Shown piece by piece: positions 1 to 6,040 of a DNA stretch of 7,574 bases. The DNA comes from Candidatus Thiosymbion ectosymbiont of Robbea hypermnestra (GTDB lineage: Bacteria > Pseudomonadota > Gammaproteobacteria > Chromatiales > Chromatiaceae): NCBI GenBank assembly GCA_020443945.1, contig JAIZWN010000736.1:1-7574 (forward strand), read 5' to 3'. Made by a program: the position numbers and the translations under genes. Positions within the stretch are counted from its first letter, which is position 1; each line of letters begins with the position of its first letter. The notes under the pieces are model-generated. The model ran no database searches. It was not told the DNA's origin and saw only the letters and a list, made by a program, of their open reading frames with translations.

Positions 1-69
1 CCGCTCCAGCGGCCAGGATTTCAAGACGCTGGAGCGTCTGGAATTGCTCCCACGCTGGAGCGTGGGAGC
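1..69. repeat. Cluster of three short palindromes
   Basis: Three perfect palindromes follow one another: 1-12 (CCGCT/AGCGG around CC), 24-39 (AGACGCT/AGCGTCT around GG) and 46-69 (11-base arms GCTCCCACGCT/AGCGTGGGAGC around GG). All share the core CGCT-SS-AGCG, and their centres lie at about 6.5, 31.5 and 57.5, a 25-26 bp period. The arms differ between units but stay self-complementary, which suggests selection on structure. This resembles the dispersed 'CCCACGCTCCAGCGTGGG' type of intergenic repeat that I recall from gammaproteobacterial genomes. The array probably continues upstream of the window. No coding frame is supported here. Confidence 0.75.
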
Positions 70-91
70 CAGAGAGATTGCGGGTAACTCG

Positions 92-208
92 CGTAGGATG
101 CGGTGAGCGTGGATCAAACGCTCAGGAATAGCGCTGACCCGGACCGCGAACCGCATCAGTGAACCGATACGCAGTCGATGCGGTTCGTTTCACTCACCAC
201 ATCCTACG
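92..208. repeat. Nested inverted-repeat intergenic element (MITE-like)
   Basis: The outer arms are 92-109 and 191-208, 18 bases each, complementary at 16 positions; both mismatches are C/T changes that still allow G-U pairing in one RNA strand. Inside lie a perfect 11-base pair of arms (147-157 CGAACCGCATC with 177-187 GATGCGGTTCG) and a 6-base pair (105-110 GAGCGT with 118-123 ACGCTC). The ends begin with CGTAGGATG and end with CATCCTACG, which match a widespread proteobacterial intergenic repeat type as I remember it. There is no coding capacity, so if mobile it would depend on a transposase elsewhere. No target-site duplication is obvious. Confidence 0.7.
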
Positions 209-262
209 GAAGTGACTCTGAGGGTAAAAAATAAGGTGAAATGGGGTACTAGATTTGTGGTT

Positions 263-299
263 GCCGGATTTTGTATCCGGCTGTACCAGATACCGGATA
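263..299 (+). promoter_or_regulatory. Overlapping alternative hairpins in the pilD leader
   Basis: Hairpin A pairs 263-269 (GCCGGAT) with 275-281 (ATCCGGC) around a TTTGT loop. Hairpin B pairs 274-280 (TATCCGG) with 293-299 (CCGGATA) around a 12-base loop. Both are perfect 7-base stems, and they share bases 275-280, so only one can form at a time. Hairpin B ends four bases before the ATG of pilD at 304 and covers the only purine-rich bases (CGGATAG) that could serve as a ribosome binding site. This would allow a switch between open and closed translation initiation. No known riboswitch family is recognised, and the stems could simply be a dispersed repeat. Confidence 0.4.
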
Positions 300-303
300 G
301 CCG

Positions 304-1182
304 ATGATCGATGGGCTCCTGCTGCTCGAACGCCACCCGGACCTGCTCTACGGCGGCGTCGTCCTGTTTGCGCTGGCGGTCGGCAGCTTTCTGAACGTCG
401 TCATCTCCCGGCTGCCCAGGATGCTGGACCATGCCTGGCGTCGGGAATGCGCGGACCTTCTCGGGCGCAAGGAAACGACGCCCCGGGAGCCGCGCCTGTC
501 GCTCGCCCATCCCCCCTCCCACTGTCGCCATTGCGGCCACCGGATACGGGCGCTGGAGAACCTCCCGCTCCTGAGCTATCTGGTCCTGCGCGGACGCTGT
601 GCCGCCTGCGGTGAAGCGATCGGTCCGCGTTATCCCCTGGTAGAGGCCGTTGCGGCCCTGCTCTCCGTGCTGGTGGTCCAGCGCTTCGGGGTCGGTTGGG
701 AGAGCGTCGCCGCCCTGCTCCTGACCTGGTGTCTGATCACCCTGGCGGCCATCGACCTGGAAACCGGGTCACTGCCCGACGCCATCACCCTGCCCGTCCT
801 CTGGCTGGGGTTGATGCTGAGCCTGACCCATTGGTTTACCGACAGCCGCTCCGCGATCCTCGGGGCCGCTCTGGGATACCTGGGTCTGTGGGGCCTGTTT
901 CACCTGTTCCGTCTGCTGACGGGCAAGGAGGCCATGGGATTCGGCGATTTCAAGCTGTTCGCCATGCTCGGGGCCTGGCTGGGCTGGCAGTATTTGCCCC
1001 AGATCCTACTGCTCGCTACGTGCGCCGGGGTTTTGGTGGGCGGCGCCCTGATCCTGGTGCGAAAATGGGACCCCCGGCGCCCCATTCCCTTCGGCCCCTT
1101 CCTGGCGACCGCGGGTTGGATCGGCCTCCTGTGGGGAGACGCCATCAACCACGGCTACCTCCGATGGGTGGGACTGGCGTAA
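304..1182 (+). CDS. pilD: Type IV prepilin peptidase / N-methyltransferase (A24 family)
   Basis: This inner-membrane aspartic protease cleaves the leader of type IV prepilins and type II secretion pseudopilins and methylates the new N-terminal residue. The 292-residue length fits the family. The N-terminal membrane segment ends in GSFLNVVISRLP (27-38). Two zinc-type cysteine pairs follow: C74-x2-C77 and C99-x2-C102, with the usual LRGRC context and RYPLVE (109-114). The catalytic aspartates are D151 in AAIDLETGSLPD and D215 in GFGDFK, and the segments around and after them are hydrophobic, as expected for a multi-pass protein. The ATG at 304 fits the family start but has no clear Shine-Dalgarno. 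No pilB, pilC or coaE lies next to it; a repeat region precedes it and a nucleotide enzyme follows, so it sits outside its usual cluster, at least on the visible sides. Confidence 0.95.
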   Translation: MIDGLLLLERHPDLLYGGVVLFALAVGSFLNVVISRLPRMLDHAWRRECADLLGRKETTPREPRLSLAHPPSHCRHCGHRIRALENLPLLSYLVLRGRCAACGEAIGPRYPLVEAVAALLSVLVVQRFGVGWESVAALLLTWCLITLAAIDLETGSLPDAITLPVLWLGLMLSLTHWFTDSRSAILGAALGYLGLWGLFHLFRLLTGKEAMGFGDFKLFAMLGAWLGWQYLPQILLLATCAGVLVGGALILVRKWDPRRPIPFGPFLATAGWIGLLWGDAINHGYLRWVGLA

Positions 1183-1299
1183 CCTTGGCGTGTGGATGCG
1201 AGCGCGCGGAAAAACATCGCAACCGAGTACAAGGGCGCCGCGGACGAACACGGAAAACGGCCGACGGGCCGCCAATGGATCAGAACGAGCAAGCGCGAC

Positions 1300-2445
1300 A
1301 TGGCAAACTCCAGCCTACCCCTCTTTCCGGACACGGTGGCGACCACGGGCGTGATGTCGGCGCAGCAGATCAAAAATGTCATCGATCAGGGGCACATATT
1401 GTCGGACCGGCCAATCGAGCCGATCCAACTCCAGCCATCGAGCCTGGATCTGAGGCTGGGGGCACGGGCATACCGCGTCAGGGCCGGCTTCCTGCCGGGC
1501 CCGCAATCTACCGTCCTCGCCTGCCTGGAGCAGCAGGGGGACGACGTCGTCGCGCTCGACCTTTCGTCGCCGCAAATATTCGAGCGTGATCACGTCTATA
1601 TCGTGCCGCTTATGGAACGGATGAGGCTGCCCAGGAAAATAACCGGAAAGGCCAATCCAAAAAGCAGTACCGGGCGATTGGATATCTTCACCAGGCTGAT
1701 TACGGATTACGGCGAGAAGTTCGATCGCGTCCCGGAGGCCTACACGGGACCCTTGTATGCGGAGATCTCTCCGCGCTCCTTTTCGGTCCGCGTTCATCAT
1801 GGGGCCACGATGAATCAGCTGCGATTCATTGTCGGCTCCCCACCTCCTTCGGACAGGAGTATTCGCAACCTCCATGCAAGCCAGGGACTGGTCTATGCCG
1901 ATGACGGTACCGTCATCGACGCGAACATCGCCAGGGGGCTGACGCTGTCAATAGACCTCGCGCTGGGAAGCGACTCGGGACCTGTCGGATACATCGCGAA
2001 AAATACCTCCGCCGTGATCGATATCGGCAAGACGAATTACTATGAGACCGAGAAGTTCTGGAAACCGATCACAAGGCCACCGGATGGCCGAATCATCATC
2101 GAGCCCAATCACTTCTACATACTTGCTTCCAAGGAGTTGGTCAGGATTCCGTCCGATTACGCCGCCGAGATGATTGCCTTCGATCCGGTTATCGGGGAGT
2201 TCAGGGCCCATTACGCCGGTTTTTTCGATCCCGGCTTCGGTGATGGCGACATCCAGGGAGTGCGCGCCGTTCTCGAAGTAAAGGCCCACTACGTCCCCTT
2301 TTCGCTGCGGCATGGGCAGGTTGTGGCGAGAATGATCTACGAACGAATGATGCAGGTACCCCACCGCCTGTATGGCAGGGAGCTCGGATCATCCTATTAC
2401 AATCAGGGGCTCACACTGAGTAAGCATTTCATTCGAGCGCCATGA
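1300..2445 (+). CDS. dcd: Two-domain dCTP deaminase (2'-deoxycytidine 5'-triphosphate deaminase)
   Basis: It probably deaminates dCTP to dUTP in the cytoplasm, feeding dUMP and thymidylate synthesis. From the ATG at 1300 it is 381 residues, close to the tandem-domain deaminase family and about twice the E. coli type. N-terminal family features are QPSSLDLRLGARAYRVRAGF (45-64), then NPKSSTGRLDIFTR (119-132), whose SSxxR matches the catalytic motif of E. coli Dcd, and TGPLYAEIS (149-157) with candidate catalytic E155. The second half has HYAGFFDPGFG (304-314) and RAVLEVKAH (322-330) with E326, followed by PFSLRHGQVV, the family's C-terminal strand. A GTG at 1192 would add 36 residues that look unlike the family, so I prefer 1300, although its ribosome site is weak. 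Base use is less GC-rich than the next genes (31/60 G+C at 1621-1680 against 42/60 at 2701-2760), hinting at transfer. Confidence 0.87.
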   Translation: MANSSLPLFPDTVATTGVMSAQQIKNVIDQGHILSDRPIEPIQLQPSSLDLRLGARAYRVRAGFLPGPQSTVLACLEQQGDDVVALDLSSPQIFERDHVYIVPLMERMRLPRKITGKANPKSSTGRLDIFTRLITDYGEKFDRVPEAYTGPLYAEISPRSFSVRVHHGATMNQLRFIVGSPPPSDRSIRNLHASQGLVYADDGTVIDANIARGLTLSIDLALGSDSGPVGYIAKNTSAVIDIGKTNYYETEKFWKPITRPPDGRIIIEPNHFYILASKELVRIPSDYAAEMIAFDPVIGEFRAHYAGFFDPGFGDGDIQGVRAVLEVKAHYVPFSLRHGQVVARMIYERMMQVPHRLYGRELGSSYYNQGLTLSKHFIRAP

Positions 2446-2502
2446 GCGCAATTCATGATACGACCGGGCAACGCATGCGCATACATCCTGGAGACAAGAA
2501 CC

Positions 2503-3612
2503 ATGCAGGGATGTGAGAGGGAACGTCGTGATTTCTTCAGGCGGGCCGGGGCCGCCTCCCTGACCCTCGGCGCCGGCGCGGCCGGAGTGGGGAACGCCCG
2601 GGCCGGGACCGGCCATACCTGGAAAATGGTCACCTCCTGGCCGAAGAACTTTCCTGGATTGGGCATCTGCGCCAATCGGCTCGCCGCGCTCATCGGCGAG
2701 CTGAGCGGGGGCCGCATCCAAGTGAAGGTCTATGGGGCCGGGGAGCTGGTGCCCGCGTTCGAGGTCTTCGACGCCGTCGCCCAAGGCACCGCCGAGATAG
2801 GCCATAGCGCGGCCAACTATTGGAAAGGCAAAAGCGAGAGCGCCCAGTTCTTCGCCGGCGTTCCCTTCGGCATGACCGCCCAGGAGACGAACGGCTGGCT
2901 CTATTACGGGGGTGGGCTGGAGCTCTGGACCGAGCTCTACGCCCGCTTCGGCCTGATCCCCTTCCCGGCCGGAAACACCGGGATGCAGATGGGGGGCTGG
3001 TTCAATCAGGAGATCAAGAGCGTCGCGGACCTGGCGGGGCTCAAAATACGGATGCCGGGCCTCGGCGGCGAGGTGTTCGAACGTGCCGGCAGCACCCCCG
3101 TCAATCTGCCGGGAAGCGAGCTCTTCATCGCCCTCCAGTCCGGCGTCATCGACGCCACCGAGTGGGTGAGCCCCTACAATGACCTGGCCTTCGGCCTCCA
3201 CGAGGCGGCCGAATACTATTACTATCCCGGCTTTCACACACCGGGCGCTACCTTGGAGGCCATCGTCAATCGGGCCGTCTTCGAGGCCCTGCCCGCGGAT
3301 CTGCAAGCCATCGTGCGCAATGCCTGCAAGGTCGTCGATCAGGACCTGCTGGCCGAGCAGACCGCGCGTAATCCGGGCGCCCTCCAGGTCCTGCTCGAGC
3401 AACACGGGGTAAAGCTGAGGGCCTATCCGGACGAGGTAATCGCCGAATTGCAGCGGCTTACCGAGCAGGTCCTCTCCGAGCTCGCCCGGAAGGACGAATT
3501 TTCGCGCAAGGTCTTCGCCTCCTACCGGAAATTCCTCCGGGAGTCGAAGGAATGGAGCCGTGTCTCCGAGCTGGCCTATCTACAGGCCCGCGACCTGGAC
3601 GACCCGGCATGA
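2503..3612 (+). CDS. TRAP transporter substrate-binding protein, TakP-like, copy 1
   Basis: This is a periplasmic solute receptor of the DctP/TakP type; TakP relatives bind 2-oxoacids such as pyruvate and would deliver them to a DctQM membrane complex. It has 369 residues. The Tat signal is RRDFFRRAG (8-16), then an alanine/glycine-rich core and an ARA cleavage site near residue 34. Family blocks follow: ELVPAFEVFDAV (81-92), YWKGK (106-110), QMGGWF (162-167), LKIRMPG (180-186), IDATEW (216-221) and YYYYPGFH (238-245). The ATG at 2503 has GGAG at 2490-2493, nine bases upstream; an earlier in-frame ATG at 2455 would bury the Tat signal. Compared with its paralogs it has five extra residues (GCERE) before the twin arginine, Y135 where the others have H130, and a three-residue longer tail. 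It starts 57 bp after the deaminase stop and may be co-transcribed with it. Confidence 0.93.
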   Translation: MQGCERERRDFFRRAGAASLTLGAGAAGVGNARAGTGHTWKMVTSWPKNFPGLGICANRLAALIGELSGGRIQVKVYGAGELVPAFEVFDAVAQGTAEIGHSAANYWKGKSESAQFFAGVPFGMTAQETNGWLYYGGGLELWTELYARFGLIPFPAGNTGMQMGGWFNQEIKSVADLAGLKIRMPGLGGEVFERAGSTPVNLPGSELFIALQSGVIDATEWVSPYNDLAFGLHEAAEYYYYPGFHTPGATLEAIVNRAVFEALPADLQAIVRNACKVVDQDLLAEQTARNPGALQVLLEQHGVKLRAYPDEVIAELQRLTEQVLSELARKDEFSRKVFASYRKFLRESKEWSRVSELAYLQARDLDDPA

Positions 3613-3621
3613 TCGAATCAT

Positions 3622-3637
3622 GGGTTGATGACAACCC
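3622..3637 (+). promoter_or_regulatory. Hairpin between TRAP copies 1 and 2
   Basis: A perfect 6-base stem (GGGTTG with CAACCC) closes an ATGA tetraloop, 9 bases after the stop of copy 1 and 30 bases before the start of copy 2. No T-run follows, so an intrinsic terminator is unlikely. It could protect the upstream message from 3' exonucleases or adjust the relative amounts of the paralogs. Confidence 0.4.
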
Positions 3638-3667
3638 GCGCCTGACCACACAAAACGAGGAAGACAG

Positions 3668-4753
3668 ATGCAACGTCGCGATTTCTTCAAGCAGGCCGGG
3701 GTCGCCTCCCTGGCCCTCGGCGCCGGCGCGGCCGGGATCGGGACCGCCCGGGCCGCGGCCGATCACCAGTGGAAGCTGATTACCTCCTGGCCGAAGAACT
3801 TTCCGATGTTGGGCACCGGCGCCAACCGGCTCGCCGAACTCATCGGCGAGCTGAGCGGGGGCCGCATCCAGGTCAAGGTCTACGGGGCCGGGGAGCTGGT
3901 GTCCGCGTTCGAGGTCTTCGACGCCGTCGCCCGAGGCACCGCCGAAATGGGCCACAGCGTAGCCAGCTATTGGAAAGGCAAGAGCGAGATCGCCCAGTTC
4001 TTCGCCGGCGTTCCCTTCGGCATGACCGCCCAGGAGATGAACGGCTGGCTCTACCATGGGGGCGGGTTGGAACTCTGGACCGAGCTTTACGCCCGCTTCG
4101 GCCTGATCCCCTTTCCGGCCGGGAACAGTGAGGTGCAGATGGGGGGCTGGTTCAACAAGGAGATCAAGAGTACCGCGGATCTTCAGGGACTCAAGATGCG
4201 GATGCCGGGCCTCGGCGGCGAGGTGATCAGGCGCGCCGGCGGCACCCCCGTCAGTCTGCCCGGAGGCGAGCTCTTCACCGCCCTCGAGTCCGGCGTCATC
4301 GACGCTACCGAGTGGGCAAGTCCCTATATCGACCTGGCCTCCGGTCTCCACAAGGCGGCCAGATACTACTACTACCCCGGCTTTCACGAGCCCGGCACCA
4401 CCCTGGAGGCCATGGTCAACCGAGCCGCCTTCGAGGCCCTGCCCGCGGACCTGCAGGCCATCGTGCGCAACGCCTGCAAGGCGATCAACCAGGATCTGCT
4501 GGCCGAGCAGACCGCGCGTAATCCGGGCGCGCTCCGAACCTTGATCGAGCGGCACGGCGTGCTGTTGCGCGCCTATCCGGACGACGTAATCGCCGAGCTG
4601 AAACGGCTGACCGAGGAGGTGGTCTCCGAATCCGCGCAAAAGGACGCCTTCTCGCGCAAGGTGGTCGCCTCCTACCGGAAATTCCTCCAGGAATCGAAGG
4701 AGTGGAGCCGCATCTCCGAGCTGGCCTACCTGCAGGCCCGCGATCAGGGTTGA
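3668..4753 (+). CDS. TRAP transporter substrate-binding protein, TakP-like, copy 2
   Basis: This is the second 2-oxoacid-type periplasmic receptor of the array, 361 residues. It starts directly with the Tat motif MQRRDFFKQAG, with cleavage expected after TARA (26-29). The AGGA in GAGGAAGACAG before the ATG is a good ribosome site. Family blocks are at 98-105 (VASYWKGK), 157-162 (QMGGWF), 175-181 (LKMRMPG), 211-216 (IDATEW) and 233-240 (YYYYPGFH). By hand count it differs from copy 3 at about 61 of 361 positions and from copy 1 at about 67. Several of its changes sit beside the probable pocket: S100, E155 two residues before Q157, A217 after the EW pair, and I221 where both others have N. It is therefore the most likely of the three to bind a different ligand. 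The 55 bp gap from copy 1 is compatible with one transcript. Confidence 0.94.
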   Translation: MQRRDFFKQAGVASLALGAGAAGIGTARAAADHQWKLITSWPKNFPMLGTGANRLAELIGELSGGRIQVKVYGAGELVSAFEVFDAVARGTAEMGHSVASYWKGKSEIAQFFAGVPFGMTAQEMNGWLYHGGGLELWTELYARFGLIPFPAGNSEVQMGGWFNKEIKSTADLQGLKMRMPGLGGEVIRRAGGTPVSLPGGELFTALESGVIDATEWASPYIDLASGLHKAARYYYYPGFHEPGTTLEAMVNRAAFEALPADLQAIVRNACKAINQDLLAEQTARNPGALRTLIERHGVLLRAYPDDVIAELKRLTEEVVSESAQKDAFSRKVVASYRKFLQESKEWSRISELAYLQARDQG

Positions 4754-4755
4754 CC

Positions 4756-4789
4756 GGGCCCAAAGCGAGGGGCACGCTCCGCTTTGCCC
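4756..4789 (+). promoter_or_regulatory. Hairpin between TRAP copies 2 and 3
   Basis: GGGC (4756-4759) and AAAGCG (4762-4767) pair with CGCTTT (4780-4785) and GCCC (4786-4789), leaving a two-base CC bulge; the apical part may close further. It begins two bases after the stop of copy 2. The following bases (ATTCTATTG) are not a T-run, so this is at best a weak terminator. A role in message stability or partial termination before copy 3 is inferred from position only. Confidence 0.45.
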
Positions 4790-4829
4790 ATTCTATTGTC
4801 CGCTGTTCCATACAAAGCGAGGAAACCAG

Positions 4830-5915
4830 ATGCAACGTCGCGATTTCTTCAAACGGGCCGGGGCCGCTTCCCTGGCCCTCGGCGCCGGCGCGGCCGGGAT
4901 CGGGACCGCCCAGGCCAAAACCGATTACAAGTGGAAGATGGTCACGACCTGGCCGAAGAACTTTCCGGGGTTGGGCACCGGCGCCAATCGGCTCGCCGCG
5001 CTGATCGGCGAAATGAGCGGAGGCCGAATCCGGGTCAAGGTCTACGGGGCCAAGGAGCTGGTGCCCGCGTTCGAGGTCTTCGACGCCGTCGCCCAAGGCA
5101 CCGCCGAGATGGGCCACGGTGCTGCCTATTACTGGAAAGGCAAGAGCGAAGTCACCCAGTTTTTCTCCACCGTTCCCTTCGGCATGACCGCCCAGGAGAT
5201 GAACGGCTGGCTCTACCATGGGGGCGGACTGGAACTCTGGACCGAGCTCTACGCCCGCTTCGGCCTGATCCCCTTTCCGGCCGGGAACAGTGGGGTGCAG
5301 ATGGGGGGCTGGTTCAACAAGGAGATCAAGAGTATCGCGGATCTTCAGGGACTCAAGATGCGGATTCCGGGCCTTGGCGGTGAAATCCTCAAACGCGCCG
5401 GCGGCACCCCCGTCAATCTGCCCGGAGGCGAGCTCTTTACCTCCCTGCAAACCGGGGCCATCGACGCCACCGAGTGGGTAGGCCCCTACAACGACCTGGC
5501 CTTCGGTCTCTACAAGGCAGCCAAATACTACTACTACCCCGGCTTCCACGAGCCCGGCACCACCCTGGAGGCCATGGTCAATCGGGCCGCCTTCGAGGCC
5601 CTGCCCGCGGACCTGCAGGCCATCGTGCGCAATGCCTGCAAGGTCGTCAATCAGGATATGTTGGCCGAGTACACCGCGCGTAACCCGGTGGCGCTCCGGA
5701 CCCTGATCGAGCAGCACGGCGTGGCGCTACGGCCCTATCCGGACGACGTGATCGTCAAGCTGAAACGGCTCGCCGAGGAGGTGGTCTCCGAGCTCGCGCG
5801 AAAGGACGACTTCTCACGCAAGGTGTCCGCCTCCTACCGGAAATTCCTCCGGGAATCCAGGGAATGGAGCCGCGTCTCCGAGCTGGCCTACCTGCAGGCC
5901 CGCGATCGGGATTGA
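4830..5915 (+). CDS. TRAP transporter substrate-binding protein, TakP-like, copy 3
   Basis: This is the third receptor of the array, 361 residues, Tat-exported (MQRRDFFKRAG, cleavage after TAQA near residue 29). The AGGA in CGAGGAAACCAG before the ATG is its ribosome site; copies 2 and 3 share the pattern CRAGGAARNCAG-ATG-CAA. It keeps the most TakP-like residues: YYWKGK (100-105), LYHGGG (128-133), GVQMGGW (155-161), LKMR (175-178), IDATEWVGPYND (211-222) and YYYYPGFHEPG (233-243). I infer that Q157, R178, E215 and W216 contribute to the cation and carboxylate site, as in TakP-type proteins. It is probably closest to the ancestral specificity. No DctQ, DctM or fused DctQM gene follows; the next gene runs the other way, so the membrane partner must be encoded elsewhere. 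Confidence 0.95.
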   Translation: MQRRDFFKRAGAASLALGAGAAGIGTAQAKTDYKWKMVTTWPKNFPGLGTGANRLAALIGEMSGGRIRVKVYGAKELVPAFEVFDAVAQGTAEMGHGAAYYWKGKSEVTQFFSTVPFGMTAQEMNGWLYHGGGLELWTELYARFGLIPFPAGNSGVQMGGWFNKEIKSIADLQGLKMRIPGLGGEILKRAGGTPVNLPGGELFTSLQTGAIDATEWVGPYNDLAFGLYKAAKYYYYPGFHEPGTTLEAMVNRAAFEALPADLQAIVRNACKVVNQDMLAEYTARNPVALRTLIEQHGVALRPYPDDVIVKLKRLAEEVVSELARKDDFSRKVSASYRKFLRESREWSRVSELAYLQARDRD

Positions 5916-6014
5916 GCGGCCCGATCCGATCCGCTTTCCCTTCCGGGTAAAACGCGGGATGAACCAGACAAGCGCCTGGCGGGATCCCTGAAGGTTCCGG
6001 TCATGAACGCCGTC

Positions 6015-6038
6015 GGCCCGTCCCCTCGCGGACGGGCC
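6015..6038. terminator. GC-rich hairpin between convergent genes
   Basis: A perfect 9-base stem (GGCCCGTCC with GGACGGGCC) closes a 6-base loop. It lies 99 bases after the stop of TRAP copy 3 and two bases past the stop of the minus-strand gene, in the place of a shared bidirectional terminator. Neither side has a T-run, so it may work with Rho or mainly protect 3' ends. The rest of 5916-6014 shows no gene. Confidence 0.55.
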
Positions 6039-6040
6039 CG

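Noticed and set aside
1..208. CRISPR array
   Set aside because: The repeated units are short palindromes with variable arms; there are no constant repeats of 24-37 bases with unique spacers.
1192..1299. GTG start giving the deaminase 36 more residues
   Set aside because: The added residues are polar, low in family likeness and lack a convincing ribosome site; the family N-terminus fits the ATG at 1300.
696..1589. A 297-codon + strand frame overlapping pilD and the deaminase gene
   Set aside because: It is an out-of-frame reading of two clear genes, rich in R, P and G, with no domain.
2455..2502. Earlier ATG for TRAP copy 1
   Set aside because: It would place 16 residues ahead of the Tat signal and has no good ribosome site, while 2503 has GGAG nine bases upstream.
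4756..4789. Intrinsic terminator ending copy 2 transcription
   Set aside because: The stem is bulged and no T-run follows, so I list it only as a hairpin of unknown role.
2389..5717. Three long open frames (338-410 codons) on the minus strand opposite the TRAP genes
   Set aside because: They resemble each other only because the sense genes are duplicated. They are explained by GC-rich codon use, have no recognisable domains, and overlap well-supported genes fully.
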